A stretch of DNA of 64,000 bases, from contig NC_056733.1 of assembly GCF_019279795.1 (NCBI RefSeq), positions 1,997,647,659 through 1,997,711,658 of the forward strand, given 5' to 3'. A program made the position numbers and the translations under genes. Below are positions 23,660-35,197 of this stretch, one piece after another. Every line of letters starts with the position of its first letter. The first letter of the stretch is position 1. This DNA comes from Protopterus annectens. Its lineage: Eukaryota > Chordata > Ceratodontiformes > Protopteridae. The notes below the pieces were generated by a model. It was not told the DNA's origin. It was given only the letters and a program-made list of their open reading frames with translations, and did not search any database.

Positions 23660-24890
23660 TGAAAATGTATTTGTATGTGTTTTTGTCCATGACAATGAAC
23701 TGTGTCATGAAACAGTGGTTCACACTGATGTTTAGAGCTGGGGGACACACATACATGACAGTAATGCATACCCCTATGTGTTTCAGTGCTGTGGCCTTTC
23801 ACAACTAGACAATGAAGCATACAGTGGTACTGTATAGTATGAGTCATTGCAGAAGGGGTCATTAAGGTGAACCCAAGTCAAAGTGAAACAAAGCAATACA
23901 AGACAGTTTTTTTCCATGAAGTTCAGTGAGGACGATAGAAATTAGGTGTTTATCAGGACCAAATGTGATTTAAATAATTTTACAGCCTTTGCTGATGCAG
24001 CATATGTAAAGAAGATTAAGCGGTAATCCACGGTGAGTCATATTCTGGTTAAAGCCAGATTGTCAGTGGTTAACGTGAGGCTAAAACATCAGACCTTGAC
24101 TTCCAATTTACTGCTAGGTAGTTATTTCTACAGGGTCATGTGTGACCTGTGCTCATTAGTTTCAGAAGCATGAAAAATGACAATCTAATCATAGTTGTTT
24201 CAGGTAGTGCTAAGGAGTCCAAGAACTTGAGTGGCATGCTTCCCACCTTCATTGCCACAGTTACACAGATGTATAACTCGTTATGCATCTGTATTCCATT
24301 GTACCAGCAGCATACATCATATGCAGTCAGCTATGTACAGTTGTCCCAGCTATGTATAGTTGTACGTGGTATCAACTAATGAGGTCAGAGTTATACAGTT
24401 ACAGACACAGCTAAGCATCATGGTGGGCAATGCATGATGAAAATATAATAAAAGCAATTAGCTTGTAAGATAGGACATGGGAATTACCACATGTGGGCAG
24501 TATGGCCTGGCAGTAACAAAGAATACATTCTTGACTATGATATAGCACAGTGTGAACACATTAATGTAAGCATTTCAATAGCAACCCCTTATAATGGCTG
24601 CTGTCACCTGATGTCTGATTTACACACTAAACTTGTGAGGACTCCCATAGAGTTCATCATTATGCTGCTGAAACTGAAACTTGGCTATAACTTCATCGCT
24701 TAAGATGCATATCACCATAATTACATGCACTGCTGAGCACAGATGGCCTTGGGTTATGTGCTTCACCATGCGATCACTGACAAGTGCAATTGCTGAAGTA
24801 ACTCTAAATGCTGACATTATACAGAGCTGTGTGCCTGAGGAATGTCAGCACTTACTCACAGTGATGGGCTTAATGCATAGCGTTGTAATG
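23660..24890. other. no recognisable gene; possible right flank of an element
   Basis: No coding motif. Several TTAA sites occur (for example 23866, 24007, 24054), but none is followed by sequence inverted-complementary to the 12-13.2 kb region as far as I could see. Confidence 0.4.
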
Positions 24891-25210
24891 ATTTTAACTT
24901 TATTTATTTATTTATTTTATTTATTTATTTTACATTTGTTAACCGGGCTAGTCCAACTGGATATATTTCCATTTTCAGTAGAGGCCCGGGGAGAAAAGCT
25001 CCAGTAGCAACAACTAAAAATTGAAGATAAAAAATTTAGAAATTATAAATCAATATTACATAGTAAATGAAAGGATTTCAATATAAAAGATTACTAAAAA
25101 TACAGGAAGTAATAAGAATACTAAAAATACAGGAAGTAATAATAACATAAAGTAGGTATTTACAATAGTAAAGGTGACCATATGTACAGGATAATTTATT
25201 ATACGGTGTG
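24891..25210 (-). mobile_element. LINE 3' end (family B), with (TTTA)n tail
   Basis: (TTTA)n at 24898-24930, then ACATTTGTTAACCGGGCTAG and CCCGGGGAGAAAAGCTCC. A 27-bp tandem duplication (TACTAAAAATACAGGAAGTA) is at 25092-25143. Confidence 0.75.
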
Positions 25211-25477
25211 ATTCATGTGGACTATCAGAGCATCAAACAAGATAGAGATTTTCAGAGCATAAAGCAGGACAGATTACACCAGTATGTGTAATACATTCCA
25301 TAACAAAACTATGCCATGCACTGGCAAAAATTATTGTAAATAGTGCTCTGCGTTCACAATGGGATTGTGGAAAGATTGGAAGAAACAGTTCTACAATCTG
25401 CTACCTGGTCCTCTGTACTTGCATTTGCAAAACACTCAGCCTCTGTTGTTAACCTATGTACAGGTAATGCTCTTTGT

Positions 25478-25620
25478 TTCATAGGTTCATAGGTAGGTAC
25501 TAGGCTATTTGCCTGAAGGCATTTATAAGCCTAGCCAGAATGTGTTGGCTTTTGCTGCCACCTTAGATTAGTTCCCATGACCATGCACAGCACTCCCCCA
25601 AAGGCCAAAGGCTCCAAGTG
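25478..25620 (-). mobile_element. CR1 3' terminal fragment (copy 4)
   Basis: TTCATAGGTTCATAGGTAGG, TACTAGGCTATTTGCC and GGCATTTATAAGCCTAGCC match the 3' UTR and 8-bp tail of the CR1 family in minus orientation. Confidence 0.8.
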
Positions 25621-25939
25621 ACCCCATGGTATATAGTAGATTATAAATGTAATCATAAAAACGTAACAACATTAATCGCATATAGGTCATTGACATGCCT
25701 CTTGTTTGGAGCAATAATTGGACAAAGTGTGACAATCCATGCATGCAGTTGCATCCTGTACATAGTTAACTCTATAATTTTTTTATGTCAAGGCATCTTC
25801 AGGCAGACATACGGATGCTCTTACACCTAGTCAAATTCATAATGACACAATATGGAATAGTATTAGATACATGTATTCTCTGCCAATTAAAAAATCAGTG
25901 ACTAGGAAGAATTACTAACAGACTTTAGGATTGAACGAT

Positions 25940-26345
25940 TGCACCTGGATGAGTTTGCTTTACTTATGAGTTGTGCCATGTCGAAAGGCTTTCCATACAA
26001 TGCAGGCACCATGGTGGTCACAAGTCTGGGTGCTATAGACCCGACTGCCCAAAACCCCCATGGCTGACTGCATTCTCAGGATGTTGTTCTTATTGTGATA
26101 ATTTGTGGGGACAGCTTTCTCCCGAAAGGGGATAATGATGTCCTTGGTTGTGTTCAATTTTATGCCACATCAGTGGCACCAGTCACTGGTCTGAGTGAGT
26201 GCCTCTAGGAGGATGTGCACATCAGTAGTGAAACTGATGACAGCACCCAGCTTGCAGTCATCTGCAGAGTTGGTCAACCATGGCACACTAGTTTGGTTCT
26301 GCAGCCAAGAGAAGCATATCCAAATAACTATAGCTGGACTGTAAG
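25940..26345 (-). mobile_element. CR1 ORF2 relic, older and diverged
   Basis: The minus strand reads DIIIPFREKAVPTNYH then a VLGSRV block, equivalent to CIVIPFGK ... NYHIG ... LGTQVD of intact CR1 copies. DNA at 26225-26290 matches the KFADDCKLGA region (ACAGCACCCAGCTTGCAGTC). It contains many substitutions and frameshifts. Confidence 0.6.
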
Positions 26346-26389
26346 TTGGTCATCACTTTTAACCATTAATACATTAGGGTGAGATTAAT

Positions 26390-27240
26390 ACATGATACTT
26401 TTCTATTACGTTGACGTATAAGGAGGATGTAATCATTTGGGGTGATTGATGGAGGAAGCAGAAGGGCAGTTTCATTTGGATAAATAAGGATTTGACTGCA
26501 TGTTAGCCATCCCTGAGATGAGAAGTACAATTCTCAGCTGAGGTGGGTATAGTATGAATTCAGCAATTGTAAATATGTTAGAGTCATCAGAATATTAGAT
26601 TAGAGGGGGTGTATGACAGGTTGGGTAGAGGTTGGTAGTAAAAGTGCTGAAGTAAATGGTTACATAGGTTGAAGACTTAAGGAGTAATGATATGGACTCA
26701 AAGGTAGCAGTTGGCTACAGGGAGAACCATTTCAATGCATGAAATCTGTTGCAGAGATGGCTTGCTAGCCATCAGGTACTATAGTTGCACAGATTCTGGT
26801 TACCTACTTTGGCCAGAGGCAGGTTGTGTTAGACAATGTAAGAGACTTTATAGATGTGATGGAACCAGCTATACGGTTATTCTTGTCCTGAGAAGAAACA
26901 GTGTTTATTAAGGAGTGTAGAAGTATGTTTGTACTGCCGTTAGTGAGTAATCCATGTTGGCTCACGGCAAGCAGATTATCTCAGGGAAGTAGAGCAAGGA
27001 GCTGCTTATGAATACATTTTTTCAGGACCACCAATAGGGGAGACAGGATAGCAATAGGCCTGATTTGTGAGAGGTGAGTTGAACTACATCCTTTAAAAAT
27101 GGGAAGAACATGTAATGTCATGTATATGGCAGGGGTTATGTTGTCCTGGATGGCTCTGCTGATTACTGCGTGCATTGGGGATGCAGTCGTTTTGGATGTG
27201 ATTGTAATGGTCCATATTGCTAATGAGCATGGATACATGT
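26390..27240 (-). mobile_element. LINE reverse-transcriptase relic (L2/CR1 superclade)
   Basis: Minus-strand frame 27238-26981 reads HVLPIFKGCSSTHLSQIRPI, AILSPLLVVLKKCIHKQL, the mutated V-x-P-I-F-K-G-G ... NYRPIS motif at the start of LINE RT domains. Downstream (toward 26500) only stop-ridden similarity remains. Confidence 0.6.
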
Positions 27241-27689
27241 TAGTTGCATTTATTACTTATTTCTTAGTAGGTATCCATGGGTGTAGCAGGTCTTTATATA
27301 TGTAGTTGCATTTCTCTTGTGATTACAGCAGTTGGTAGACTACTCACAACAAGCTAGTGTTGCATCACAGCTGATATATCGTTTGTCTGTTGGTGTACAG
27401 ATTATACAAGAGGTTTTATTTTCTTTACGCCACCTGAGTAAAGGGGAGGAAAAACAGGAAACCCCCCGGTTTAAAAATCATTTATTAGGATATTTGGGCC
27501 ATTACACTATTAAATTAGAAGTGAAAGGTTGTACTCTCTCTGGCGAAGCCCCCGATGACTACAGCAGGTGAGATTAAAATTTAAAAAGTAATTTAGCAAA
27601 CATGTTCTTCTTGTTTGCCAGCTTAAAAAAGTGCAAGGTAGTTTACCCTTGTTGATAAAAATATCTATCAATTCGTGCCTCCCCCGTCA

Positions 27690-27690
<1 letters not shown>
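27240..27690. other. no recognisable gene
   Basis: A 79-codon plus frame at 27332-27571 has no recognised motif. The right edge runs into the homopolymer tract. Confidence 0.4.
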
Positions 27691-28560
<870 letters not shown>

Positions 28561-28878
28561 AAAAAGGGCCATATGTCTGCAGGCTCTTCAAAAAAGCTAT
28601 TCAGGACAAGCTACTTTACTGTATTGTGATGTTCCCTAAGTAAGTACTATATGTATGTAGTAATCAATCATGCAAAAAAAAAAAAAAAAAAACAGGCAGC
28701 ACTGCTGTAAGTGCCATCTATTGTCTGAGCAGTAGCAAGCATGAAAGTATAATGGGGTTGAGAAGTCTGTGAAGTGTATAGGCATGAAGGTAATGGATGT
28801 AACATGGATTTACTGCACAAAACAATTTTTAAGAAACAAAATCATAAATTGTAACAGCATTTATGAAAAAGACATCTA

Positions 28879-29090
28879 TTTTATTTAATTATTTATTTAA
28901 GTTACATTTGTTAACAGGGACAATCCAAATGGACCAGGTCTATTTTCAGTGTATGCCGGGGGAGAAAAACTACACAATACAACATATAGTAAGTTGTTCA
29001 TGAAATGTGAACATACAAAAGGTGAACAAGAAAATGAAATAAATTACAAGAAGGGGTTTTAAAGAGTATCTATTTTTTACTGCAACACAT
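28879..29090 (-). mobile_element. LINE 3' end (family B)
   Basis: TTTATTTAATTATTTATTTA, ACATTTGTTAACAGGGACAA and the GGGGAGAAAAACTAC block match the other family-B tails. Confidence 0.7.
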
Positions 29091-29194
29091 GAGTGGAACT
29101 GAACATGACTGAAGATCAGATGCAAACAGCTAAAACATATTACATTTAATCTACATTAGGGCAAAAATTATTTCAATGGACTCAATAAAAGGCT

Positions 29195-29310
29195 ACACTA
29201 CCCTCCGCAAACTATGTTGATGGCTGTGTAAACTCTAACATACCTTTTTGGACAGATATGCACGATTGAACTATCAAAGCATGGCGTGTGAGAAATGTGG
29301 ATAAGTATAC
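29195..29310. repeat. dispersed repeat, second copy at about 44520-44660
   Basis: Shared blocks: GATGGCTGTGTAA, AACATACCTTTT, GAGAAATG and AAGTATGCAG/AAGTATACAG in the same order and orientation. No coding frame is evident in this short copy. Confidence 0.6.
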
Positions 29311-29623
29311 AGTCAGATAGTAATTATAGGTTCATAGGTTCATAGGTTCATACTAGGCTATCTGCCCAAGGGCATTTATAAGCCTAGCCCATAGTTATGT
29401 GGCTTTCGCCACCCCTTTAGTTTGAATAAAAACTATGCCTATCATTTTTCTGTGCCTCTGTCAAGCAGTGAAACTGAAGTAATCCCTGGGGTATATCTGC
29501 GATCTCCCATCCATTGGTCAAGATTCCTCTTGAACAAGGCCAGCGAGGTGCTCTGCCTCACATGTACCGGGATTTTGTTCCACAGCATAGGGAGTCTCTG
29601 GGTGATGAATCTGTCCCTCCAGC

Positions 29624-29637
29624 ACGTTCTATTTATA
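29624..29637 (+). repeat. target-site duplication, left (14 bp)
   Basis: ACGTTCTATTTATA, identical to 32543-32556; both are parts of the same CR1 sequence (Asn-Arg-Thr region of ORF2), so removing 29638-32556 restores the CR1. Confidence 0.9.
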
Positions 29638-29952
29638 CAAAACAAGTATGAGGAACCTTGTTGGCAGAGACCACGCAGATAAATCCTTAATGCATTTATT
29701 TGAGATATCCAACAGAGCGTTTTCGCCACAGAACACCGTGGCTTCTTCAGAGGTAATGAAAAACAAACATTAAAACACTCCGTTTAAATCAGGTATACCA
29801 GGAAGTGACATCTTCCTATTTCCTGAAAACGGCAGCAAATTTTTAAAACTTGTAAACATTTTAAAAAAGTTTTAAAAAAGTTTTAAGAAATGCCTACAAG
29901 GCACTCAAAGTTGACCATGCTCAAGAATATTACAGCTTATAAAAGCCTAATA
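29638..29952 (-). repeat. Penelope pseudo-LTR (3' copy of the minus element)
   Basis: 315 bp nearly identical to 30884-31198 (one visible difference is AATGCATT versus AACGCATT) and inverted relative to 32208-32516. Confidence 0.9.
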
Positions 29953-30325
29953 CAATTACCGTACAGATGTTCAATGTACGTTAACTTGAAACTAAAAAAC
30001 CAGACAAGGAGAAACACATCTCCGACAAGGTGTACATAAATATGCAGAACTACAAAACAAGTTACTACCAACTATAACTTATGCCTAAATAAGTAAATTG
30101 TATATAAAACAAAACATACAGGTGACTGTAAGGCAAAATTCATTACATGAACCCTAATAGATGTATTTAGGACATTACCTAAATAAAGAGCCTATAGTGT
30201 GTGTGTATGTCCCAGTTATAGAACAACCACTGACCCCTATATGTAATAAATGGGAAACCGACTAATTACTAATCTATGCTAAAGGATAAAGCAAACCTAA
30301 AATTACCAACCAAGTGGGACAAAAT

Positions 30326-30796
30326 CTATCTAAGATAACTTTTTAATTTTAAGACAGGGGCTATGTTGCAGTTGCTATTCAGCCCGGGGTGACTAAATGC
30401 ATCTAAGCGTAACTGCCATTCCAGCTCCCGATTTTCCAAAATTAGTGAAATAGGGCCACCCCTAACCTTTACTGCATAAGAGGCTGGGCGTCCCGCCTCC
30501 TCTTCGTTCACAGAACCGACACCAGAGAGTGAAAAAATACCTCCCTGGCTATTTCCTGAACCAGCCACATTGTTAGCCATAAGGTTCCGCTGTTCCAGCT
30601 GTGCAGCTGGAATCCAGTCGTCAAGGCTTCCTTGACTCAGCCCCGTCCTCCTAGCACCACCAGAAAGTCCTTCTCTCGAGGCCCGAAATGTAGCCTGCAT
30701 ATCATCCATCCTTGAATTCATCTGGTCAAGCCTGGCAGACAGCCCGGCTATTAAACCAGCTAGATCCATGTCAGCATTATCACTGCCGCTCGCCAT
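30326..30796 (-). pseudogene. internally deleted Penelope-like ORF: N-terminus fused to C-terminus
   Basis: The 156-codon frame begins MASGSDNADMDLAGLIAGLS with a heptad-like helix (LSARLDQMNSRMDDMQ), then a glycine/serine-rich linker. It switches near 30471 to KVRGGPISLILENRELEWQL through to the stop. The last about 50 residues are the same as the end of the plus copy's protein. The RT domain and GIY-YIG endonuclease normally between them are missing, although the frame stays open. It could make a small protein but not a mobile enzyme. Confidence 0.8.
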
Positions 30797-30883
30797 AAAG
30801 CCGCCTTGCTGAGAAACTGCCGAAACAAACAGGAATCCTCACGAACACCAACCACGAACAAAAGAAAAAATAACTAAACCAAA

Positions 30884-31198
30884 CAAAACAAGTATGAGGA
30901 ACCTTGTTGGCAGAGACCACGCAGATAAATCCTTAACGCATTTATTTGAGATATCCAACAGAGCGTTTTCGCCACAGAACACCGTGGCTTCTTCAGAGGT
31001 AATGAAAAACAAACATTAAAACACTCCGTTTAAATCAGGTATACCAGGAAGTGACATCTTCCTATTTCCTGAAAACGGCAGCAAATTTTTAAAACTTGTA
31101 AACATTTTAAAAAAGTTTTAAAAAAGTTTTAAGAAATGCCTACAAGGCACTCAAAGTTGACCATGCTCAAGAATATTACAGCTTATAAAAGCCTAATA
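30884..31198 (-). repeat. Penelope pseudo-LTR (5' copy of the minus element)
   Basis: A 315-bp direct repeat of 29638-29952. It sits between the 5' UTR of the minus copy and the truncated start of the plus copy. Confidence 0.9.
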
Positions 31199-31833
31199 TT
31201 TTTAGTAATAACTCTAAGGCTATTTTGGACATTATACGAAAGAATTGGCACCTTATTTCTTCCAATGCACTGCTGGTTGAAAAACTAGGTAGTGAGCCTA
31301 GATTTATCTTTAGAAGATCAAATAACCTCAAGGAACTATTACAAAGGGACGTACCTCAAGGTACATTTCATAAAAGGAGAGGTATGTTTAGATGTGGGTT
31401 CTGCAAGTTTTGTAACAATGTCCGTATTGGTGAGACATTTCAGGTCAGGGACAAAAAGTATGACATCAGGTTCACTCTTAATTGTGAGAGTAAATCTATC
31501 ATTTATATTGCTATGTGTAACTGTTGCCAAGGGTTCTACATTGGGAAAAAGGACAGGCATGTCCGGGACCGAATGTATGAACATTTGTATGCAATCAGGA
31601 ACAGTAAAGATGACAACGCACTAGCAAAGCACATAGCCTTGAACCCAGGTCATAGCTTCCAATTCATGGCCATCGACCACGTACCATTAAAGGTTAGGGG
31701 TGGCCCTATTTCACTAATTTTGGAAAATCGGGAGCTGGAATGGCAGTTACGCTTAGATGCATTTAGTTACCCCGGGCTGAATAGCAACTGCAACATAGCC
31801 CCTGTCTTAAAATTAAAAAGTTATCTTAGATAG
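31199..31833 (+). pseudogene. Penelope-like element: end of RT plus GIY-YIG endonuclease, 5'-truncated
   Basis: The frame is open from the junction at 31199, with no ATG. It starts in the RT thumb/linker (KAILDIIRKNWHLI ... FRRSNNLKELLQRDVP). It continues through a cysteine cluster (FRCGFCKFCNN; C-x2-C-x2-C) and a GIY-YIG endonuclease (SIIYIAMCNCCQGFYIGK), a conserved arginine/glutamate region (RDRMYEHLYAIR) and DNALAKHI, and ends with LRLDAFSYPGLNSN. In Penelope-like elements this nuclease cuts the target DNA for primed reverse transcription. The catalytic reverse transcriptase is absent, so the copy is dead. Confidence 0.85.
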
Positions 31834-32207
31834 ATTTTGTCCCACTTGGTTGGTAATTTTAGGTTTGCTTTATCCTTTAGCATAGATTAGTAATTAGTCG
31901 GTTTCCCATTTATTACATATAGGGGTCAGTGGTTGTTCTATAACTGGGACATACACACACACTATAGGCTCTTTATTTAGGTAATGTCCTAAATACATCT
32001 ATTAGGGTTCATGTAATGAATTTTGCCTTACAGTCACCTGTATGTTTTGTGGCTATATACAATTTACTTATTTAGGCATAAGTTATAGTTGGTAGTAACT
32101 TGTTTTGTAGTTCTGCATATTTATGTACACCTTGTAGGAGATGTGTTTCTCCTTGTCTGGTTTTTTAGTTTCAAGTTAACGTACATTGAACATCTGTACG
32201 GTAATTG

Positions 32208-32516
32208 TATTAGGCTTTTATAAGCTGTAATATTCTTGAGCATGGTCAACTTTGAGTGCCTTGTAGGCATTTCTTAAAACTTTTTTAAAACTTTTTTAAA
32301 ATGTTTACAAGTTTTAAAAATTTGCTGCCGTTTTCAGGAAATAGGAAGATGTCACTTCCTGGTTTACCTGATTTAAACGGAGTGTTTAATGTTTGTTTTC
32401 ATTACCTCTGAAGAAGCTACGGTGTTCTGTGCAAAACGCTCTGTTGGATATCTCAATAAATCGTTAAGGATTTATCTGCGTGGTCTCTGCCAACAAGGTT
32501 CCTCATACTTGTTTTG
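32208..32516 (+). repeat. Penelope terminal repeat, inverted copy
   Basis: Reverse complement of 29638-29952 with a few differences (e.g. AAGCTACGGTGTTC, and GGTTTACC where the other copies give GGTATACC). A further 26 nt (32517-32542, TTGGTTTAGTTATTTTTTC) continue into sequence that matches the 5' UTR of the tandem copy (reverse of 30858-30883). Confidence 0.85.
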
Positions 32517-32542
32517 TTTGGTTTAGTTATTTTTTCTTTTGT

Positions 32543-32556
32543 ACGTTCTATTTATA
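32543..32556 (+). repeat. target-site duplication, right (14 bp)
   Basis: ACGTTCTATTTATA, identical to 29624-29637. Confidence 0.9.
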
Positions 32557-35150
32557 ACCGTGTCAAGGTTTAAGTCTCCCGCCCTTGTGGTTCTGAGGGA
32601 TCTAGATTTTTTGAGGTGAAGCATATTCATCAAATCTGGGTTTGACATGGCCTTATATGTCAGGCACAGGTCACCTCTGAGCAAGCGGTATGAGACTGAA
32701 TAAAGCTGGAGTTCTTTCAGTCGGGCAGCATAAGACATATTTTTGAGACCCTTTATCCTTTTGGTGAGGAACTTTTGGGGCCTTTCAAGCTGCATCAGGT
32801 GTCTGGTCAGATACATTCCGAGCGGGGCATTGTACTCAATCATAGGTCTAATGACTGCTGAGTACAGGGGACGATGACCTCCCTTGATCTAGATGTGAAT
32901 CCTTCATGATCAGGTGGGCGATATAGAAGGTTTTCCTAACTACTTTAGCAACATGAGTGTCAAACAAAAGACTACTGTCAACTTGGGTCCCCAGATCCCT
33001 GATGACTTTTTCTGTGCTCAGTGGATTGTCACCTATATGGTAGCTAGGGTAACCTTGTTTTTCCCGAAGGTATGACTATGCATTTTTTGGCGTTTAACTT
33101 CAGGCCATGGCTCTGGCACCAGTTATCCGTTTCTGTGAGGCCCTTCTGGAGGATATCTGTGTCAGATGTGTTTTCGACTATGGCGCCTAGTTTGCAGTCA
33201 TCTGCAAACTTTGTCAGCTCATAACCCTTCTGTGTTTGCTTGTATTACAGAAAGATAGCTGCCGAACAAGAGTGGACCCAGGACTGAGCCCTGTGGGACG
33301 CCACTTGTGACAGGCTTTGAGTCTGACATGGCTCCAGCAACTCTGACCCTGTGGGTTCTGCCGCTTAGCCAGTTTGCAACCCATCTTGTGATGTATGGGT
33401 TTACATTCAAGCTGATGAGTTTTTCGATGATACCTGAGTGGGGTATTGTGTCGAAGGCCTTTGCCAGGTCGAGGTAGGCTGTATGGACTGCCTTTCCCTC
33501 ATCAATGGCCTTGGTGACTGTCTCGAAAAGTCAACCAAGTTTAAGAGGCAGGATCTGCCTTTTGACAAAGCCAAACTGGGTTGGATCCAAAGTCTGCAAG
33601 TTCCCTATGTCTTTATTTATGAGTTCCATTATGATCCTCTCCATGGCTTTGCAGATAAGGCTTGTCGCTAATGGGGCGGTAATTTCAGGGTCTGTGGAGG
33701 CACACGCCCTTATGAAGTGGGACCACAGTCGCCGTGCGCCACTCCTTGGCACGTATCCTGAGGTGAGGCTAAGATTAAACAGCTGTCCTAACTGTGGGTT
33801 TAATTCCTCGTTGAGTTCATGAAGCACACAGCGGGGACACCATCCGGTCCCATGGATGCTGTGTTTTTGCCTTAGTGAGGGCAGTTCTCACCTGGGCCTT
33901 CGAGATGTTTGCGGGGCTACACACCTCTGGAATACATATTTCTCCTTTTGGGGGAGGGAGAAGTTTGCACTGAACCTGTCAGCCAGTATGTTAGCAATGT
34001 GTGTAGGTTCAGTAATTTTCACATCATTTTGAACTAATTCTGAGCATATCTGGGAGTTTCCTCCTGGGTTTCTAACATAGCTAAAGAAGGCCTTATGATT
34101 GTCTTTAGAGTCCTTGGCGATTTTTCTCTCAAAATTTGCCTTTGATGATTTTATGAGAGCTCTTAGTTTTTTACTTATAATGATCAAAGGTGTCTTACCT
34201 TTCAAGGATTTTGCTCTATCTTGTGGTAGCTTCCTCCTTTTGTTGTAGAGCTTGTTTATGGCTGGGGTCCACCAGACTGGACGCTTGCCTTTGGTACAGA
34301 GAGTCTTAGTTTTGTTTGGGATTGCCTGATCCATGCAGTCCTGTAGGTGCTGGTAGAAGGCATTTGTAAGTGATTCAGCGGTTTGAGTAATGTTTACCAC
34401 TGGCTCAGGGGCCTTAAAGGAGACCACACTAGTTTTTAGAAGTGTGAAATCGGCTTTTGAGAAGTTTTTCACTGTGGTCTTTTTGTTTCAGGTGGGGGGA
34501 TGAGGACCTCCAGCGAGATTAGTTTATGATCTGATCTCACCAGTGAGGGTATACTTCGGTGTTGAACATTTTGATCCCATGTTCGTGATGATGAGATCAA
34601 GTATGTTTTCACCTCTTGTGGGATGGTGACTAGTTGTTCCATGGCATTTGAGTTTATGAACCCAGGAATCTTTGGGTTAGAGTGTTCGGGCTTGAGTAGT
34701 GTTCCCAGTCTATATTAGGGTAGTTGAAGTCACCTAGTATGATGGTGTTTGAGATACATTTATCCCTCCAATGTTTTCAGGAAGGCCATGTGAGGTTCCT
34801 GAGTTTGAGAGGGGCCTGTAACATGCTACAAATTGCAGAGCAGTCTTGCCTATGGTTAATTGCACCTGGATGGTCTCCGATGCATCGCGGCGCTGTTACC
34901 AACCTTGAGGTGTGGGTGTCCTTATGAATATGGACACCCTCCTTTCTTGGTGTTGTCCGGATTTTGGGGCCGGAACGCATGATATGAGGTGAAACCTGTT
35001 AGTGCTGGGTGCTCTCAGGAGCCTTGAACCAGGTTTCTGTCACAGCACAGACATCGATGTTCTCCATATTGAGAAGGGCCTCAGTGCGTGCATCTTGAGA
35101 TTGAGACTTCTGGCATTGAGCAGCATTACCCTTAGTTTTTTTCCTTTTGG
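32557..35150 (-). pseudogene. CR1 ORF2 (endonuclease-RT), frameshifted
   Basis: Fragments in order on the minus strand: an endonuclease region (about 35150-34490, LLNARSLNLKM ... LVRSDHKLISL), a linker (34472-33888, KNFSKADFTLLKTSVVSF ... SKDNHKAFFSYVRN), the RT start (33827-33531, LINKDIGNLQTLDPTQFGFV), SGVPQGSVLGPLLFG (33410-33219) and the C-terminal domain (32843-32557, MSYAARLKELQLYSVSYRLL). At least four frame changes separate the pieces. A complete ORF2 would run on through 29637-29442. Confidence 0.85.
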
Positions 35151-35197
35151 TGTTCTAGGGTGGTAGGTTTAGAATTTGAGCCTTGCCTAAAAAGGCA

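Larger units (their letters stand above)
29638..32542. mobile_element. Penelope-like element (Neptune/Penelope type) insertion, two opposed copies
   Basis: The insert is flanked by a perfect 14-bp duplication. It contains a minus-oriented copy (30883-29638) with its 5' and 3' pseudo-LTRs (31198-30884 and 29952-29638, direct repeats of 315 bp). Abutting its head is a 5'-truncated plus-oriented copy (31199-32542) that ends in the same terminal sequence. This LTR-like repeat plus an inverted truncated copy is characteristic of Penelope-like elements. The plus copy keeps the GIY-YIG endonuclease end. The minus copy has lost the RT and endonuclease by internal deletion. Confidence 0.85.

Noticed and set aside
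12000-24900. Terminal inverted repeats and TTAA duplication bounding the transposase and P2RX7_C genes
   Set aside because: Candidate TTAA sites exist on both sides but I found no convincing inverted pair by eye, so no element boundary is claimed.
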